Shown: piece after piece, positions 36,896 through 46,645 of the stretch
Layout of the letters: every line of letters starts with the position of its first letter
How positions within the stretch are numbered: position 1 is the stretch's first letter
Assembly (NCBI GenBank): GCA_024304985.1
Contig: JAMWZC010000005.1
Location: 62,001 to 126,000 of the forward strand
DNA from: Paracoccaceae bacterium
GTDB lineage: Bacteria; Pseudomonadota; Alphaproteobacteria; Rhodobacterales; Rhodobacteraceae
Length of the DNA: 64,000 nucleotides
Direction: 5' to 3'
Notes under the pieces: model-generated
The model's database searches: none
What the model was told of the DNA's origin: nothing
Seen by the model: only the letters and a program-made list of their open reading frames with translations
Program-made: the position numbers and the translations under genes

Positions 36896-38880
36896 CACTC
36901 GGCGGCCATGGCCTTTGTGCCGCGCGCCTTGATCCCTGCGCTGAGTTCGGCCATCAGCTGGCTGGCCCGTGCAATCGGGTTGGTCAGGTAGAAATCCGCA
37001 ATCGCGTTGCGAAAATCGGCCTTGCCCAAGGGGGCCGCCGCCAACGGGGTCCAGCCATTGTCGGCCACCACATCCACATCGCCCAGATGCGGATGCGCCG
37101 CCACCATCGCGCGGCGCAGTTGCGCCATGCTGTCAAAGGGCAACGTGGCCCCCATTTCGGCCGACAGGGCCCGTAGGATCGCCCAGTTCTCCTTGGCCTC
37201 GCCCGGTGCGAAACCGGCGCGCAGCGCCAGTTGCGGGCGGCCTTCGGTGTTCACGAAGAGGCCGTTTTCTTCGGTGTAGGCGGCACCCGGCAGGATGATA
37301 TCGGCCCGGTGCGCGCCACGGTCGCCATGGCTGCCCTGATAGATGACGAATGCACCCGGTGCGATCTCGACCTCATCGGCGCCAAGGTTGTAGATCACCT
37401 CGGCCCCGTCGATGGCGGCGGGCATGCCGCCCTCGGTCACCGCGCCCACATCCATCGCGCCCACGCGGGCGGCGGCGGTGTGCAGCACCAGCATCCGGCC
37501 CGACAGCGCCATGCAGGCGGCGAGAACCGCCTCGCCATCCGCCTCACGAAGCGCACCTTGGCCGACGATCACGATCGTGCCGTCAGCCACTTTGACCTTG
37601 GAGAGTGCAGCGCGATCGGTGCCCAGATGTTCGTAAGGGTAGGTCAGATCGACCGCCTGACCGATCACGGACACATTGGCACCGCGTGTCCAGGCCTTGC
37701 GGATGCGCGCGTTCAGCACCGGTGCCTCGTCGCGCGGGTTCGAGCCGACGATCAGGATATCGGTCGCGGTATCCAGTTCCTCGATGGCGACATTGCCCAC
37801 ATAGGCCGAGCGATTTCCGATGGGCAGACGCGCGCCATCGGTGCGGCATTCGACATGGCCGCCCTGCCCTTCGATCAGCGCTTTCAGGGCAAAGGCCGCC
37901 TCGGTTGGCACCAGATCACCGACCAGACCGGCCAGTTTCTTGCCCGTCGTCGCGGCGGCGGCGGCTTTCAGCGCCTCGTCCCAGCCGGCTTTGCGCAGCT
38001 TGCCGTTCTCGCGGATATAGGGGGTGTCCAGACGCTGGCGGCGCAGACCGTCCCAGACAAAGCGCGTCTTGTCGGAAATCCATTCCTCGTTCACGCCGTC
38101 ATGGTTGCGCGGCAGGAAGCGCATGACTTCACGCCCCTTGGTGTCCACGCGGATGTTCGATCCCAGCGCATCCATCACGTCGATGGATTCCGTCTTGGTC
38201 AGTTCCCAAGGCCGGGCGGTGAAGGCGTAAGGCTTGGACACCAGCGCGCCCACCGGGCACAGGTCGATGATGTTGCCCTGAAGGTTGCTGTCCAGCGTCT
38301 CGCCCAGATAGGAGGTGATCTCGCTATCCTCGCCGCGTCCGGTCTGGCCCATCTGGGTGATCCCCGCCACCTCGGTCGTGAAGCGCACGCAGCGCGTGCA
38401 GGAGATGCAGCGCGTCATGTGGGTTTCCACCAGCGGGCCCAGATCCAGATCCTCGGTCGCGCGCTTGGGTTCACGGTAACGGCTGAAATCGACGCCGTAG
38501 GCCATCGCCTGATCCTGAAGATCGCACTCGCCGCCCTGATCGCAGATCGGGCAATCCAGCGGATGGTTGATCAGCAGGAATTCCATCACGCCTTCGCGCG
38601 CCTTCTTGACCATCGGGCTGTTGGTCTTGACCACCGGGGGCTGACCTTCCGGGCCGGGGCGCAGATCGCGCACCTGCATCGCGCAGGAGGCGGCGGGCTT
38701 GGGCGGGCCGCCCACGACCTCGACCAGACACATCCGGCAGTTGCCCGCAATGGACAGCCGCTCGTGATAGCAGAAACGGGGCACTTCGACCCCGGCCAGT
38801 TCACAGGCCTGGATCAGGGTCAGCGCGCCCTCGACTTCGACTTCATGCCCGTCGATGATGATCTTGCGTAGGTCAGCCAT
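36895..38880 (-). CDS. nuoG: NADH-quinone oxidoreductase subunit G
   Basis: The 661-residue largest peripheral-arm subunit. An N-terminal ferredoxin domain carries the 2Fe-2S ligands ([15 protein letters not shown]), followed by [17 protein letters not shown] (His/Cys 4Fe-4S) and [11 protein letters not shown] molybdopterin-oxidoreductase-like domain without cofactor follows. Length matches mitochondrial/alphaproteobacterial 75-kDa subunits rather than the longer enteric form. Confidence 0.97.
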   Translation of the reverse strand: MADLRKIIIDGHEVEVEGALTLIQACELAGVEVPRFCYHERLSIAGNCRMCLVEVVGGPPKPAASCAMQVRDLRPGPEGQPPVVKTNSPMVKKAREGVMEFLLINHPLDCPICDQGGECDLQDQAMAYGVDFSRYREPKRATEDLDLGPLVETHMTRCISCTRCVRFTTEVAGITQMGQTGRGEDSEITSYLGETLDSNLQGNIIDLCPVGALVSKPYAFTARPWELTKTESIDVMDALGSNIRVDTKGREVMRFLPRNHDGVNEEWISDKTRFVWDGLRRQRLDTPYIRENGKLRKAGWDEALKAAAAATTGKKLAGLVGDLVPTEAAFALKALIEGQGGHVECRTDGARLPIGNRSAYVGNVAIEELDTATDILIVGSNPRDEAPVLNARIRKAWTRGANVSVIGQAVDLTYPYEHLGTDRAALSKVKVADGTIVIVGQGALREADGEAVLAACMALSGRMLVLHTAAARVGAMDVGAVTEGGMPAAIDGAEVIYNLGADEVEIAPGAFVIYQGSHGDRGAHRADIILPGAAYTEENGLFVNTEGRPQLALRAGFAPGEAKENWAILRALSAEMGATLPFDSMAQLRRAMVAAHPHLGDVDVVADNGWTPLAAAPLGKADFRNAIADFYLTNPIARASQLMAELSAGIKARGTKAMAAE

Positions 38881-38886
38881 TTGATC

Positions 38887-39312
38887 TCACTTCATTCTCA
38901 GGAAGGCGCCGATCTGGCTGCCCTTCGCGATTTCCGCCTGACCGAGTTTGCACAGGTCGGCGTCATTCTCTGGGTTCAGGCCTTGGGCACGGACATAGTC
39001 CTCGCCCCGTGCGCGCATCCGTGCCTTTTCGGCGTCGCTGTCCACATAGGCCTTGATCTCGGCGTTCGAGTAGCCAAGCTTCTGCGCCTCCGAGCGGATG
39101 TTCCACAGATAGCTCAGTCCCCGCACTGTCCGCGGGTCGATGCTGTCGCAGCGGTCGCTGATCTCGATGGCGATGGCCACCCAGAGCATCCGGTCGTCGA
39201 TCTGCGGCAGATCGCGCAAGGCAGGCTTGCCCGCTGCCACCGCAGGTGCCGCCAAGGCCAGCACCAGGAGGGCCGCCATCAGGGATTTCTGTCCGAACAA
39301 GGTCATACGCAT
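38887..39312 (-). CDS. Exported DUF5333-type protein within nuo operon
   Basis: 141 residues from ATG 39312, with GGAG at suitable spacing; ATG 39306 is also possible. A Sec signal (LMAALLVLALAAPAVAAG) ends with an AxA site. The mature domain contains ISDRCDSIDPRTVRGLSYL, LGYSNAEIKAYVDSDAEKAR and a second Cys in ADLCKLG; the pair could form a disulphide. The pattern matches my memory of DUF5333, a Rhodobacterales family near nuo genes. Periplasmic location is predicted; function unknown. Confidence 0.8.
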   Translation of the reverse strand: MRMTLFGQKSLMAALLVLALAAPAVAAGKPALRDLPQIDDRMLWVAIAIEISDRCDSIDPRTVRGLSYLWNIRSEAQKLGYSNAEIKAYVDSDAEKARMRARGEDYVRAQGLNPENDADLCKLGQAEIAKGSQIGAFLRMK

Positions 39313-39445
39313 GTCATCGCTCCTTCCATGCCACGCGGGCGGCGGGCAGCAGGCTGCCCCCGTCCCGTCCGGCACAGATGGGTCCGGGACGGGCTGCTAT
39401 GCAATATCAGCCCCCCTGCCATCCGTGATATGACCCTGACCTGCA

Positions 39446-39805
39446 TCATCCCTCGCAGCGCCCCGTCAGAACAAGCGCGCCGCCATCGAACACCAGCGCC
39501 TCGTCCGGGCTGTCGGGGCCGACGGCCCAGACGGCGGCGGAATTGCCGAAAAACTCGATGCAATGCTTGGTCGCCTCATAGCGGCCTGCCTCGCGCGCGC
39601 CGGTCACGGATCTTCCGGCATCCTGCACACGCACGACGAAATCGGCGGGCGCCTCGCGGTCGAAAGCCAGACTGGCCCGGAAGAACTGCCCGTCAAATGC
39701 CTGACGGCCGCTGCCGGTGATCCGGTCCGTGACGTTCGAGACCACACCGCATCCCGTCAGCGCCACCACGGCACCCAGTGCCAGAAGGCTTGCCCGCATG
39801 ACCAT
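39446..39805 (-). CDS. Putative lipoprotein coupled to nuoF
   Basis: 119 residues from ATG 39805, which overlaps the nuoF stop as TGATG; ATG 39799 is an alternative. The lipobox is ALTGC (Cys19). The mature part is beta-rich (FFRASLAFDREAPADFVVRV, GRYEATKHCIEFFG) with Cys residues near the middle and end. No known family recognised. A 133-base gap without a gene separates it from the DUF5333-type gene. Confidence 0.8.
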   Translation of the reverse strand: MVMRASLLALGAVVALTGCGVVSNVTDRITGSGRQAFDGQFFRASLAFDREAPADFVVRVQDAGRSVTGAREAGRYEATKHCIEFFGNSAAVWAVGPDSPDEALVFDGGALVLTGRCEG

Positions 39806-41103
39806 CACTCCGCCGCCACGGCGCTGACGCGGCCCGTGCGCTTGTGCTTGATGCGGTCCTCGATCTCGTCGCGGAAATGCCGGATCAGGCCCTGGATGGG
39901 CCATGCCGCGGCGTCGCCAAGGGCGCAGATCGTGTGACCTTCGACCTGCTTGGTCACGTCGAGCAGCATGTCGATCTCTTCGACCTCGGCCTCGCCCTTC
40001 ACCAGGCGGTCCATGACGCGCATCATCCAGCCCGTGCCTTCGCGGCAGGGGGTGCACTGGCCGCAGCTTTCATGCTTGTAGAACTTGGACAGCCGCCAGA
40101 TCGCCTTGATGACATCGGTGGAGTTGTCCATGACGATCACCGCCGCCGTGCCGAGGCCCGAACGCTGCTCGCGCAGGTAGTCGAAATCCATGATCGCATC
40201 GCGCATCGCGTGGCCCGGGATCATCGGCACGGAGGACCCGCCGGGGATGACCGCCTTGAGGTTGTCCCAGCCGCCGCGGATGCCGCCGCAATGGGTTTCG
40301 ATCAGTTCCTCGAAACTGATCGACATCGCCTCTTCGACCACGCAGGGGTTGTTCACATGGCCCGAGATCGCGAACAGCTTGGTGCCCGCGTTGTTGGGGC
40401 GGCCAAAGCCCGCGAACCATTCCGGCCCGCGCCGCAGGATGGTGGGGACCACCGCGATGGATTCCACGTTGTTCACCGTGGTGGGGCATCCGTAAAGACC
40501 CGCGCCCGCCGGGAATGGCGGCTTCATGCGGGGCATGCCCTTTTTGCCTTCAAGGCTTTCCAGCAGGGCGGTTTCCTCGCCGCAGATATAGGCGCCTGCG
40601 CCGTGGTGCAGGTAGATGTCGAAATCCCAGCCCGACTTGCAGGCGTTCTTGCCCACAAGACCCGCCTCATAGGCTTCGTCGATCGCGGCCTGAAGCGCCT
40701 CTTTCTCACGGATATACTCGCCGCGGATATAGATATAGCAGGCATGCGCGTTCATCGCGAAGGACGCAATCAGGCAGCCTTCGATCAGGGTATGCGGATC
40801 ATGGCGCATGATCTCGCGGTCCTTGCAGGTGCCCGGTTCGGATTCGTCCGCATTGACCACCAGATAGGCCGGGCGGCCATCGCTTTCCTTGGGCATGAAG
40901 GACCATTTGAGGCCGGTCGGGAAGCCCGCCCCGCCGCGCCCGCGCAGGCCCGAAGCCTTCATCTGCGAGATGATCCAGTCGCGCCCGTTCTTGAGGATGT
41001 TCGCCGTGCCATCCCAATGCCCGCGCGCCATCGCCCCTTTCAGCGTGCGGTCATGCATGCCGTAGAGGTTGGTGAAAATGCGGTCCTGATCCTTCAGCAT
41101 CAC
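39805..41103 (-). CDS. nuoF: NADH-quinone oxidoreductase subunit F
   Basis: A 432-residue NADH- and FMN-binding subunit at the tip of the peripheral arm. [17 protein letters not shown] (FMN/NADH glycine-rich region), the NADH loop [14 protein letters not shown] and the N3 cluster motif [12 protein letters not shown] are all intact. The start overlaps the DUF5337-type gene's stop (ATGA at 41100-41103). Confidence 0.97.
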   Translation of the reverse strand: MMLKDQDRIFTNLYGMHDRTLKGAMARGHWDGTANILKNGRDWIISQMKASGLRGRGGAGFPTGLKWSFMPKESDGRPAYLVVNADESEPGTCKDREIMRHDPHTLIEGCLIASFAMNAHACYIYIRGEYIREKEALQAAIDEAYEAGLVGKNACKSGWDFDIYLHHGAGAYICGEETALLESLEGKKGMPRMKPPFPAGAGLYGCPTTVNNVESIAVVPTILRRGPEWFAGFGRPNNAGTKLFAISGHVNNPCVVEEAMSISFEELIETHCGGIRGGWDNLKAVIPGGSSVPMIPGHAMRDAIMDFDYLREQRSGLGTAAVIVMDNSTDVIKAIWRLSKFYKHESCGQCTPCREGTGWMMRVMDRLVKGEAEVEEIDMLLDVTKQVEGHTICALGDAAAWPIQGLIRHFRDEIEDRIKHKRTGRVSAVAAE

Positions 41104-41330
41104 GGCTTTCCCTTGTCACTCTGGCGCAGACGCCAGATTTGAAAAATTATCACGATGGCCCAGACAAACCCTGCCAGAGCCATCAGATCGAACAGGGCGC
41201 GGGTGCGCTGGGTCAGACCGAGTTGTCCGCCCAGCAGGATCGCCAGAACCCAGAACACAGCCGTGCCCGCGATGATCATCGCGGCCATGCGTCCCTTGCG
41301 CGCCAGTTCTGTATCCCGTTCCCGTGTCAT
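41100..41330 (-). CDS. DUF5337-type small membrane protein within nuo operon
   Basis: 76 residues from ATG 41330 ([16 protein letters not shown]). Two hydrophobic stretches ([20 protein letters not shown] and [20 protein letters not shown]) suggest a two-helix or hairpin membrane protein ending in a polar tail. It matches my recollection of the Rhodobacterales DUF5337 family. ATG 41375 is a possible earlier start but would overlap the upstream gene. Function unknown. Confidence 0.8.
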   Translation of the reverse strand: MTRERDTELARKGRMAAMIIAGTAVFWVLAILLGGQLGLTQRTRALFDLMALAGFVWAIVIIFQIWRLRQSDKGKP

Positions 41331-41358
41331 GTCCTGTTCCGGTTGTGGTCCTGCGGCG

Positions 41359-42150
41359 TCAATAGACGTCGCCATCTTCCACGCGTTTCGAAAATGCGGT
41401 CTCGCCGCCGCTGGCAAGGATCTTCGCCTGCCCCACCCAGTCGTCGCGGGTCGCACGGCCCTTGAAGCCGGTCAGATTCTCATCGACCCAAGCCACTTCG
41501 GCTGCGGTCCAGGCGGCGATCTGGTCGAAGTGATAGAACCCCATCCCGTGCAACATCGCCTCGAGCTTCGGACCCACGCCCTTGATTTCCTTGAGGTTGT
41601 CTGCCTGACCTCCGCGCGCTGCCGTCAAGGTGGCCGGCTTGGCCCCCTCAGCGGCCGCTACAGGTGCGGCAGTTGCCTCTGTCTTTGCCTTTGGCTTGCT
41701 TGTCACCGTCGCAGCAGGGGCAGGTGCAGCCTCGGCCTGATAGCTCCAGTTGCCCTTGCGCGAGGCGAGTTCCTTCTCGCCTTCCAGAAGGGTGCCCGAC
41801 TTGACCTCGGCCGACTTGACCTCGGCCACGGGTGCGGCAGAGGCGGGTTGCGCCGCCACAGGTGCAGGCGCGGCGGCGACGGGTGCAGAGACGGACTCGG
41901 CCTTGGGGGCGGGTGTCGCGTCAAGCTCGTCCATGCCCGCCTTGATCTCGCCCAGAGCGGGCAGCGGCTTGCACAGGATCCACGACAGAAGGCCACCCAG
42001 CACGATGAACACAACGGCTGCCCCGAAGACCGCCTGAATGAAACTCCAGTCACCCAACGCCATCAACATGACGAAGGCCACAAAGCCCGCACCCGCGCCC
42101 ATCGCCCAACAGGCGATCTGGCAACTGGTCTTCTTCATCGGCTCACCCAT
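41359..42150 (-). CDS. Membrane-anchored helix-hairpin-helix protein within nuo operon
   Basis: 263 residues, with AAGGAG eight bases before ATG 42150. Two hydrophobic segments (about 14-60, starting CWAMGAGAGFVAFVMLMALG) are followed by an Ala/Pro/Lys-rich low-complexity linker, then a C-terminal helix-hairpin-helix domain from about 187 ([20 protein letters not shown] then FKGRATRDDWVGQAKILA). This last domain is nearly the same as the C-terminal tail of the NuoE encoded just upstream. Similar domains occur in several alphaproteobacterial proteins. Partner unknown. Confidence 0.85.
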   Translation of the reverse strand: MGEPMKKTSCQIACWAMGAGAGFVAFVMLMALGDWSFIQAVFGAAVVFIVLGGLLSWILCKPLPALGEIKAGMDELDATPAPKAESVSAPVAAAPAPVAAQPASAAPVAEVKSAEVKSGTLLEGEKELASRKGNWSYQAEAAPAPAATVTSKPKAKTEATAAPVAAAEGAKPATLTAARGGQADNLKEIKGVGPKLEAMLHGMGFYHFDQIAAWTAAEVAWVDENLTGFKGRATRDDWVGQAKILASGGETAFSKRVEDGDVY

Positions 42151-42187
42151 CGTTCCAACTCCTTTTTGCTATCCGGTCGGTCCCTGT

Positions 42188-43306
42188 TCAGACCTCGCCC
42201 TTCTTAGCACGGTTGGAGAAATCAGTCTCGCCCCCTTCGGCCAGCACCGTGGCCTGTGCGACCCAGTCGTCACGGGTCACGCGGCCCTTGAACCCTTCAA
42301 GGTTCTCATCAACCCAGGCCACTTCGGCAGCGGACCACTTGGCGATCTGGTCGAAATGGAAAAAACCCATCTTGTGCAGCATGGCTTCCAGCTTGGGACC
42401 GACGCCCTTGATCAGCTTCAGATTATCGGCCCCTGCCTCGCGCGGTGCCTTCATGGTCTGCGGTTTGGTTCCGGCCCCGGCTTCGGGTGTCGGTGTCGCC
42501 GAGGGTTTGACCGGGGGTTTGCCGATCTTCTGGGCCTCATCCGGCACGGGCGCTTTCGCCGCGGCGGGCTTTGACGCACGGGGGGTCTGCTTGACGGCAC
42601 CGCCCTGCCAGGGCGCGGTCAGCGGCACTTCGGTGCCGTCGATGCGCTTGATGGTATCGCCGATATCCACGGCCAGTTGCACGCTGGCGTTATACTGAGT
42701 CTTGCCGCTGTCCATCTCCTTGAGGCTGGTCAGACCCGACAGCGGCTCAGACGCATAGCGCCCGTTCTGCGGACCGGGCACCGGCACCTTGCCTGCGGCC
42801 AGCTCGTCGATGATCTCGGCCAGGCGCGCGGCGGTCAGATCCTCATAGTAATCCTTGCCGATCTGAGCCATCGGCGCATTGGCGCAAGAGCCCAGACATT
42901 CCACCTCTTCCCAGCTGAACTTGCCGTCGGCGCTGAGCGTGTGGGGTTTGTCGGCGATCTTGTCGCGGCAGACCGCCACCAGATCCTCGGCCCCGCAGAT
43001 CATGCAGGTCGTAGTGCCGCAAATCTGGAAATGCGCCACGGAACCAACGGGTTGCAGCTGAAACATGAAGTAGAACGAGGCCACTTCCAGCGCCCGCATA
43101 TAGGCCATGCCCAGCATATCGGCCACATATTCGATCGCGGGCCGGGTCAGCCAGCCTTCCTGTTCCTGCGCGCGCCAGAGCAGCGGAATGATCGCGGATG
43201 CCTGACGGCCTTCGGGATATTTGGTGATCTGCGCCTCGGCCCAGGCCCGGTTGGCGGGCGTGAAGGCGAAACTGGCGGGTTGGTCATGATAGAGACGGCG
43301 AAGCAT
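42188..43306 (-). CDS. nuoE: NADH-quinone oxidoreductase subunit E with C-terminal helix-hairpin-helix extension
   Basis: 372 residues from ATG 43306 (TGATG overlap with the upstream lipoprotein stop). Residues 1-180 are the 24-kDa thioredoxin-like subunit with N1a 2Fe-2S ligands in CGTTTC and ECLGSC. About 180-290 is a Pro/Ala/Lys-rich linker. From about 295 a helix-hairpin-helix domain follows ([38 protein letters not shown]). E. coli NuoE is only 166 residues and Paracoccus about 240, so the tail is a substantial addition. Confidence 0.95.
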   Translation of the reverse strand: MLRRLYHDQPASFAFTPANRAWAEAQITKYPEGRQASAIIPLLWRAQEQEGWLTRPAIEYVADMLGMAYMRALEVASFYFMFQLQPVGSVAHFQICGTTTCMICGAEDLVAVCRDKIADKPHTLSADGKFSWEEVECLGSCANAPMAQIGKDYYEDLTAARLAEIIDELAAGKVPVPGPQNGRYASEPLSGLTSLKEMDSGKTQYNASVQLAVDIGDTIKRIDGTEVPLTAPWQGGAVKQTPRASKPAAAKAPVPDEAQKIGKPPVKPSATPTPEAGAGTKPQTMKAPREAGADNLKLIKGVGPKLEAMLHKMGFFHFDQIAKWSAAEVAWVDENLEGFKGRVTRDDWVAQATVLAEGGETDFSNRAKKGEV

Positions 43307-43596
43307 CAGGCACAGACTCCGGTGGTCAGTTTGATCCCGCCCTCGGGCAGGCTTACGGCGCGGCGCGCGGCCAATTGATACTGGGTCACGCCCAACAACT
43401 GCTCGCGGCTCAGGCCGGTCTGCAGACCCACGGCCAGATAATCCGGCTCGGTCACAAGGCTGCAGCCGATACTGGCGACGGCGGCCTCGTAATTGGCGAT
43501 ATCCTGCGGGCTTGTGCCTTGCGGCGGCACGGCGCAGGCCGCCAGAAGCAGGCCGGCGCCCAGGGTCAGGGCGGGGAAGCGCATCAGGTTCTTCAA
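43306..43596 (-). CDS. Putative small lipoprotein coupled to nuoD
   Basis: 96 residues if started at TTG 43596, which overlaps the nuoD stop (TTGA) and has GGGGAGA seven bases upstream; ATG 43584 is the alternative. Lipobox LLAAC (Cys21). The mature part of about 75 residues ([20 protein letters not shown], then [16 protein letters not shown]) has two further Cys. No family recognised. Its stop overlaps the nuoE start. Confidence 0.8.
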   Translation of the reverse strand: MKNLMRFPALTLGAGLLLAACAVPPQGTSPQDIANYEAAVASIGCSLVTEPDYLAVGLQTGLSREQLLGVTQYQLAARRAVSLPEGGIKLTTGVCA

Positions 43597-44807
43597 CGGT
43601 CAATCTCCCCGAACACGACATCCATGGTGCCGATGATCGCCGCCACATCGGCCAACTGGTGGCCGCGCGCGACGTGATCCATCGCCTGCAGATGCAGATA
43701 GCCCGGCGCGCGCAGCTTGGCGCGATAGGGCCTGTTCGTGCCATCAGCGACCAGATAGACGCCGAACTCGCCCTTGGGGGCCTCGACAGCGGCGTAAACC
43801 TCGCCCGCGGGGACACGGAAGCCTTCGGTATACAGCTTGAAGTGATGGATCAGCGCTTCCATCGAGGTCTTCATCTCGCCACGCTTGGGCGGCGTGATCT
43901 TGCCGCGCGCCATCACATCGCCCTTCTCCACCCGCAGCTTGGCGATTGCCTGCCGCATGATGCTGGTGGACTGGCGCATCTCCTCCATCCGCACCAGATA
44001 GCGGTCATAGCAATCGCCATTCTTGCCGACCGGAATCTGGAAGTCGAATTCGTCATAGCATTCATAGGGTTGCGCGCGCCGCAGATCCCAGGCCAGACCG
44101 GAGCCGCGCACCATCACGCCCGAGAAGCCGTAATTCTGGATATCCTCTTCGGTGACCACGCCGATGTCGCAGTTGCGCTGCTTGAACACGCGGTTCTCGG
44201 TCAGCAGACCGTCGATATCGGCCAGCAGTTTGGGAAATTCCACGGCCCATGTGTCGATATCGTCCAGCAGATCGTCGGGCAGGTCCTGATGCACGCCGCC
44301 GGGCCGGAAATAGGCCGCATGCAGGCGCGCGCCACAGGCCCGCTCATAGAAGATCATCAGCTTTTCACGCTCTTCAAACCCCCAGAGCGGCGGGGTCAGC
44401 GCGCCCACGTCCATCGCCTGCGTGGTCACGTTCAGCAGATGGCTGAGGATGCGCCCCATTTCCGAATACAGCACCCGGATCAGGCTGGCGCGGCGCGGCA
44501 CTTCCACCCCGGTCAGCTTTTCGATGGCCAGACACCAGGCATGTTCCTGATTCATCGGAGCCACGTAATCCAGCCGGTCAAAATAAGGCAGGTTCTGCAG
44601 ATAGGTCCGGCTTTCCATCAGCTTTTCGGTGCCACGGTGCAGCAGGCCGATATGCGGGTCGCAGCGCTCCACGATCTCGCCGTCCAGCTCCAGCACAAGA
44701 CGCAGCACACCATGCGCGGCAGGGTGCTGCGGGCCGAAGTTGATGTTGAAGTTGCGGATCTTCTGCTCGCCCGTCTGGGCGTCGTTGAATCCCTTGGAGC
44801 CGTCCAT
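43593..44807 (-). CDS. nuoD: NADH-quinone oxidoreductase subunit D
   Basis: A 404-residue 49-kDa-type subunit lining the quinone cavity. [20 protein letters not shown] is the N-terminal signature with the quinone-site His, followed by HRGTEKLME and [12 protein letters not shown]. It is separate from nuoC, unlike the NuoCD fusion of E. coli. ATG 44807 overlaps the nuoC stop as TGATG. Confidence 0.97.
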   Translation of the reverse strand: MDGSKGFNDAQTGEQKIRNFNINFGPQHPAAHGVLRLVLELDGEIVERCDPHIGLLHRGTEKLMESRTYLQNLPYFDRLDYVAPMNQEHAWCLAIEKLTGVEVPRRASLIRVLYSEMGRILSHLLNVTTQAMDVGALTPPLWGFEEREKLMIFYERACGARLHAAYFRPGGVHQDLPDDLLDDIDTWAVEFPKLLADIDGLLTENRVFKQRNCDIGVVTEEDIQNYGFSGVMVRGSGLAWDLRRAQPYECYDEFDFQIPVGKNGDCYDRYLVRMEEMRQSTSIMRQAIAKLRVEKGDVMARGKITPPKRGEMKTSMEALIHHFKLYTEGFRVPAGEVYAAVEAPKGEFGVYLVADGTNRPYRAKLRAPGYLHLQAMDHVARGHQLADVAAIIGTMDVVFGEIDR

Positions 44808-45418
44808 CACTTCGCCCCCTCTTTCTTCTCGTCACCCGGAAGAATGTATTGCGCCCCTTCCCAGGGACTCATGAAATCGAACTGGCGGTATTCCTGCACC
44901 AGATTGACCGGTTCATAGACAACGCGCTTCTGCGCCTCGTCATAGCGGACCTCGGTATAGCCGGTGGTCGGAAAATCCTTGCGCAGGGGATGCCCGCGAA
45001 AGCCGTAATCGGTCAGGATGCGGCGCAGGTCCGGGTGGCCCGAGAACAGGATGCCGAACATGTCGAACACCTCCCGTTCGAACCAGTTGGCCGAGGGGTG
45101 AATGTTCGTGATCGAATGGACCATCTCATCTTCGCGGATGGCCACGCGCAAACGGATGCGCTGGTTCCGATACATCGACAGGAAGTGATAGACCACGTCG
45201 AAGCGCATTTCGCGACCCGGATAGTCCACGGCGGTCAGGTCCACCAAAGTCGAGAAACGGCAGTTGCGGTCGACCTTCAGGAACTCGACGAAATCCTCGA
45301 TATTCGCGGGGGCGATATCCATGTTCAGCTCGTCGTGGCTCACATCCCAGGACAGCACGCATTCGGGCCTGCGGGCCGCGATATGCTGTCCCAATTCGTT
45401 CAGCGCATCACTCATCAT
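44807..45418 (-). CDS. nuoC: NADH-quinone oxidoreductase subunit C
   Basis: A 203-residue 30-kDa-type subunit. [20 protein letters not shown] then [19 protein letters not shown] is the family signature, preceded by [11 protein letters not shown]. Two adjacent ATG codons (45418 and 45415) can start it; AAGGAA lies at better spacing for the second. Confidence 0.97.
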   Translation of the reverse strand: MMSDALNELGQHIAARRPECVLSWDVSHDELNMDIAPANIEDFVEFLKVDRNCRFSTLVDLTAVDYPGREMRFDVVYHFLSMYRNQRIRLRVAIREDEMVHSITNIHPSANWFEREVFDMFGILFSGHPDLRRILTDYGFRGHPLRKDFPTTGYTEVRYDEAQKRVVYEPVNLVQEYRQFDFMSPWEGAQYILPGDEKKEGAK

Positions 45419-45466
45419 GTCGTTCCTTCTGGGTGCGGCCGCCGGCCCACTTTGGGGCCGTGCTGG

Positions 45467-45991
45467 TCAGCGGACGATTGTTCCGGTGCGGCGGATCTTG
45501 CGCTGCAACTGCATCAGGCCGTAGAGCAGCGCCTCGGCGGTCGGCGGGCAGCCCGGCACATAGACATCCACGGGCACGATCCGGTCGCAGCCGCGCACCA
45601 CGGAATAGCTGTAGTGGTAATAGCCACCGCCATTGGCGCAGCTGCCCATCGAGATGACGTAACGCGGTTCCGGCATCTGGTCATAGACCTTGCGCAGCGC
45701 GGGCGCCATCTTGTTGGTCAGGGTGCCGGCCACGATCATCAGGTCGGACTGGCGGGGGCTGGCGCGCGGGGCGATCCCGAAACGCTCGGCATCATAGCGC
45801 GGCATCGAGGTGTGCATCATCTCGACCGCGCAGCAGGCCAGACCGAAGGTCATCCAGTGCAGCGATCCCGTGCGCGCCCAGTTGATGATATCCTCGGTCG
45901 AGGTCAGCAAGAACCCCTTGTCCGCCAGTTCGGCGTTCAGGGCCTGCGTCGCGTGTTCGCGGTCGCCGCCTGCGGTATTGGCACCCGTCAT
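45467..45991 (-). CDS. nuoB: NADH-quinone oxidoreductase subunit B
   Basis: A 174-residue PSST-type subunit carrying the terminal cluster N2. The ligands are in [11 protein letters not shown] (tandem Cys), GSCANGGG and [17 protein letters not shown] 45991 overlaps the nuoA stop as TGATG and gives the MTGANTAG opening common in relatives; ATG 46000 is a less likely start. Confidence 0.97.
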   Translation of the reverse strand: MTGANTAGGDREHATQALNAELADKGFLLTSTEDIINWARTGSLHWMTFGLACCAVEMMHTSMPRYDAERFGIAPRASPRQSDLMIVAGTLTNKMAPALRKVYDQMPEPRYVISMGSCANGGGYYHYSYSVVRGCDRIVPVDVYVPGCPPTAEALLYGLMQLQRKIRRTGTIVR

Positions 45992-46356
45992 CACTCCCAT
46001 TCCAGGGCCCCCTTCTTCCACTCATAGGCAAAGCCCACTGTCAGCACGGCCAGGAATACCATCATGGACCAGAAGCCCGTCATGCTGATGTCCTGAAAGG
46101 CCACGGCCCAGGGAAACAGGAAGGCAATCTCCAGATCGAAGATGATGAACAGGATCGACACCAGATAGAACCGGACATCGAATTTCATCCGCGCATCGTC
46201 AAAGGCGTTGAAGCCGCATTCATAGGCGCTGACCTTTTCCGGGTCCGGGTTGCGCACGGCGATGATCACGGCTGACAGGATCAGGACAAGGCCCAGTCCG
46301 ATGGCGATGGCCAGAAACACGAGGATCGGCAGATATTCTCGCAGCATCCCTTCCAA
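45991..46356 (-). CDS. nuoA: NADH-quinone oxidoreductase subunit A
   Basis: A 121-residue, three-helix membrane subunit. [20 protein letters not shown] carries the conserved Cys loop. GAAAGGAG six bases before TTG 46356 indicates a TTG start ([10 protein letters not shown]); the ATG at 46347 has no properly placed ribosome-binding site. First gene of the nuo operon, which runs to nuoN and probably birA-coaX-rnj. Confidence 0.95.
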   Translation of the reverse strand: MEGMLREYLPILVFLAIAIGLGLVLILSAVIIAVRNPDPEKVSAYECGFNAFDDARMKFDVRFYLVSILFIIFDLEIAFLFPWAVAFQDISMTGFWSMMVFLAVLTVGFAYEWKKGALEWE

Positions 46357-46450
46357 GAGTGGCTCCTTTCGCGCATCAAGGCGCAATCTGCTGGCTACAG
46401 GTTTGCGCGCAGGTTTACTCCTGCCCCCGGTCAGGGTCAACCGAGCCGCT

Positions 46451-46481
46451 GTCATATTCGCTGTTTTGAACCTGTTCAAAA
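46451..46481 (-). promoter_or_regulatory. Candidate nuo promoter with overlapping palindrome
   Basis: On the minus strand TTGAAC (46479-46474) and TATGAC (46456-46451) are 17 bases apart, a reasonable sigma-70 pair about 95 bases before nuoA. The -35 lies inside a perfect 18-base palindrome (TTTTGAAC-CT-GTTCAAAA at 46464-46481), a good candidate operator for an unidentified regulator. The rest of the 289-base gap holds a 7-bp ATGCCGC/GCGGCAT hairpin at 46589-46605 after liuC and no gene. Confidence 0.6.
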
Positions 46482-46645
46482 AAGACAACGTATACAACGG
46501 GATACCAAAGTCCGGACCGCGCGATGCGGCAATTCGCCGGTCTGTCGTTGCGAAAGATCGTCTGACTATTCAACACATTGGACCGAATATGCCGCGACGC
46601 GGCATCACCTTGCGCGATTCTGACGCCGTCCCGTGCGCGGCCGTT

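Noticed and set aside
39301-39325. A tiny overlapping open frame (ATGACATGCGTATGA) ahead of the DUF5333-type gene as a leader peptide
   Set aside because: Only four codons long and not accompanied by attenuator-like structure.
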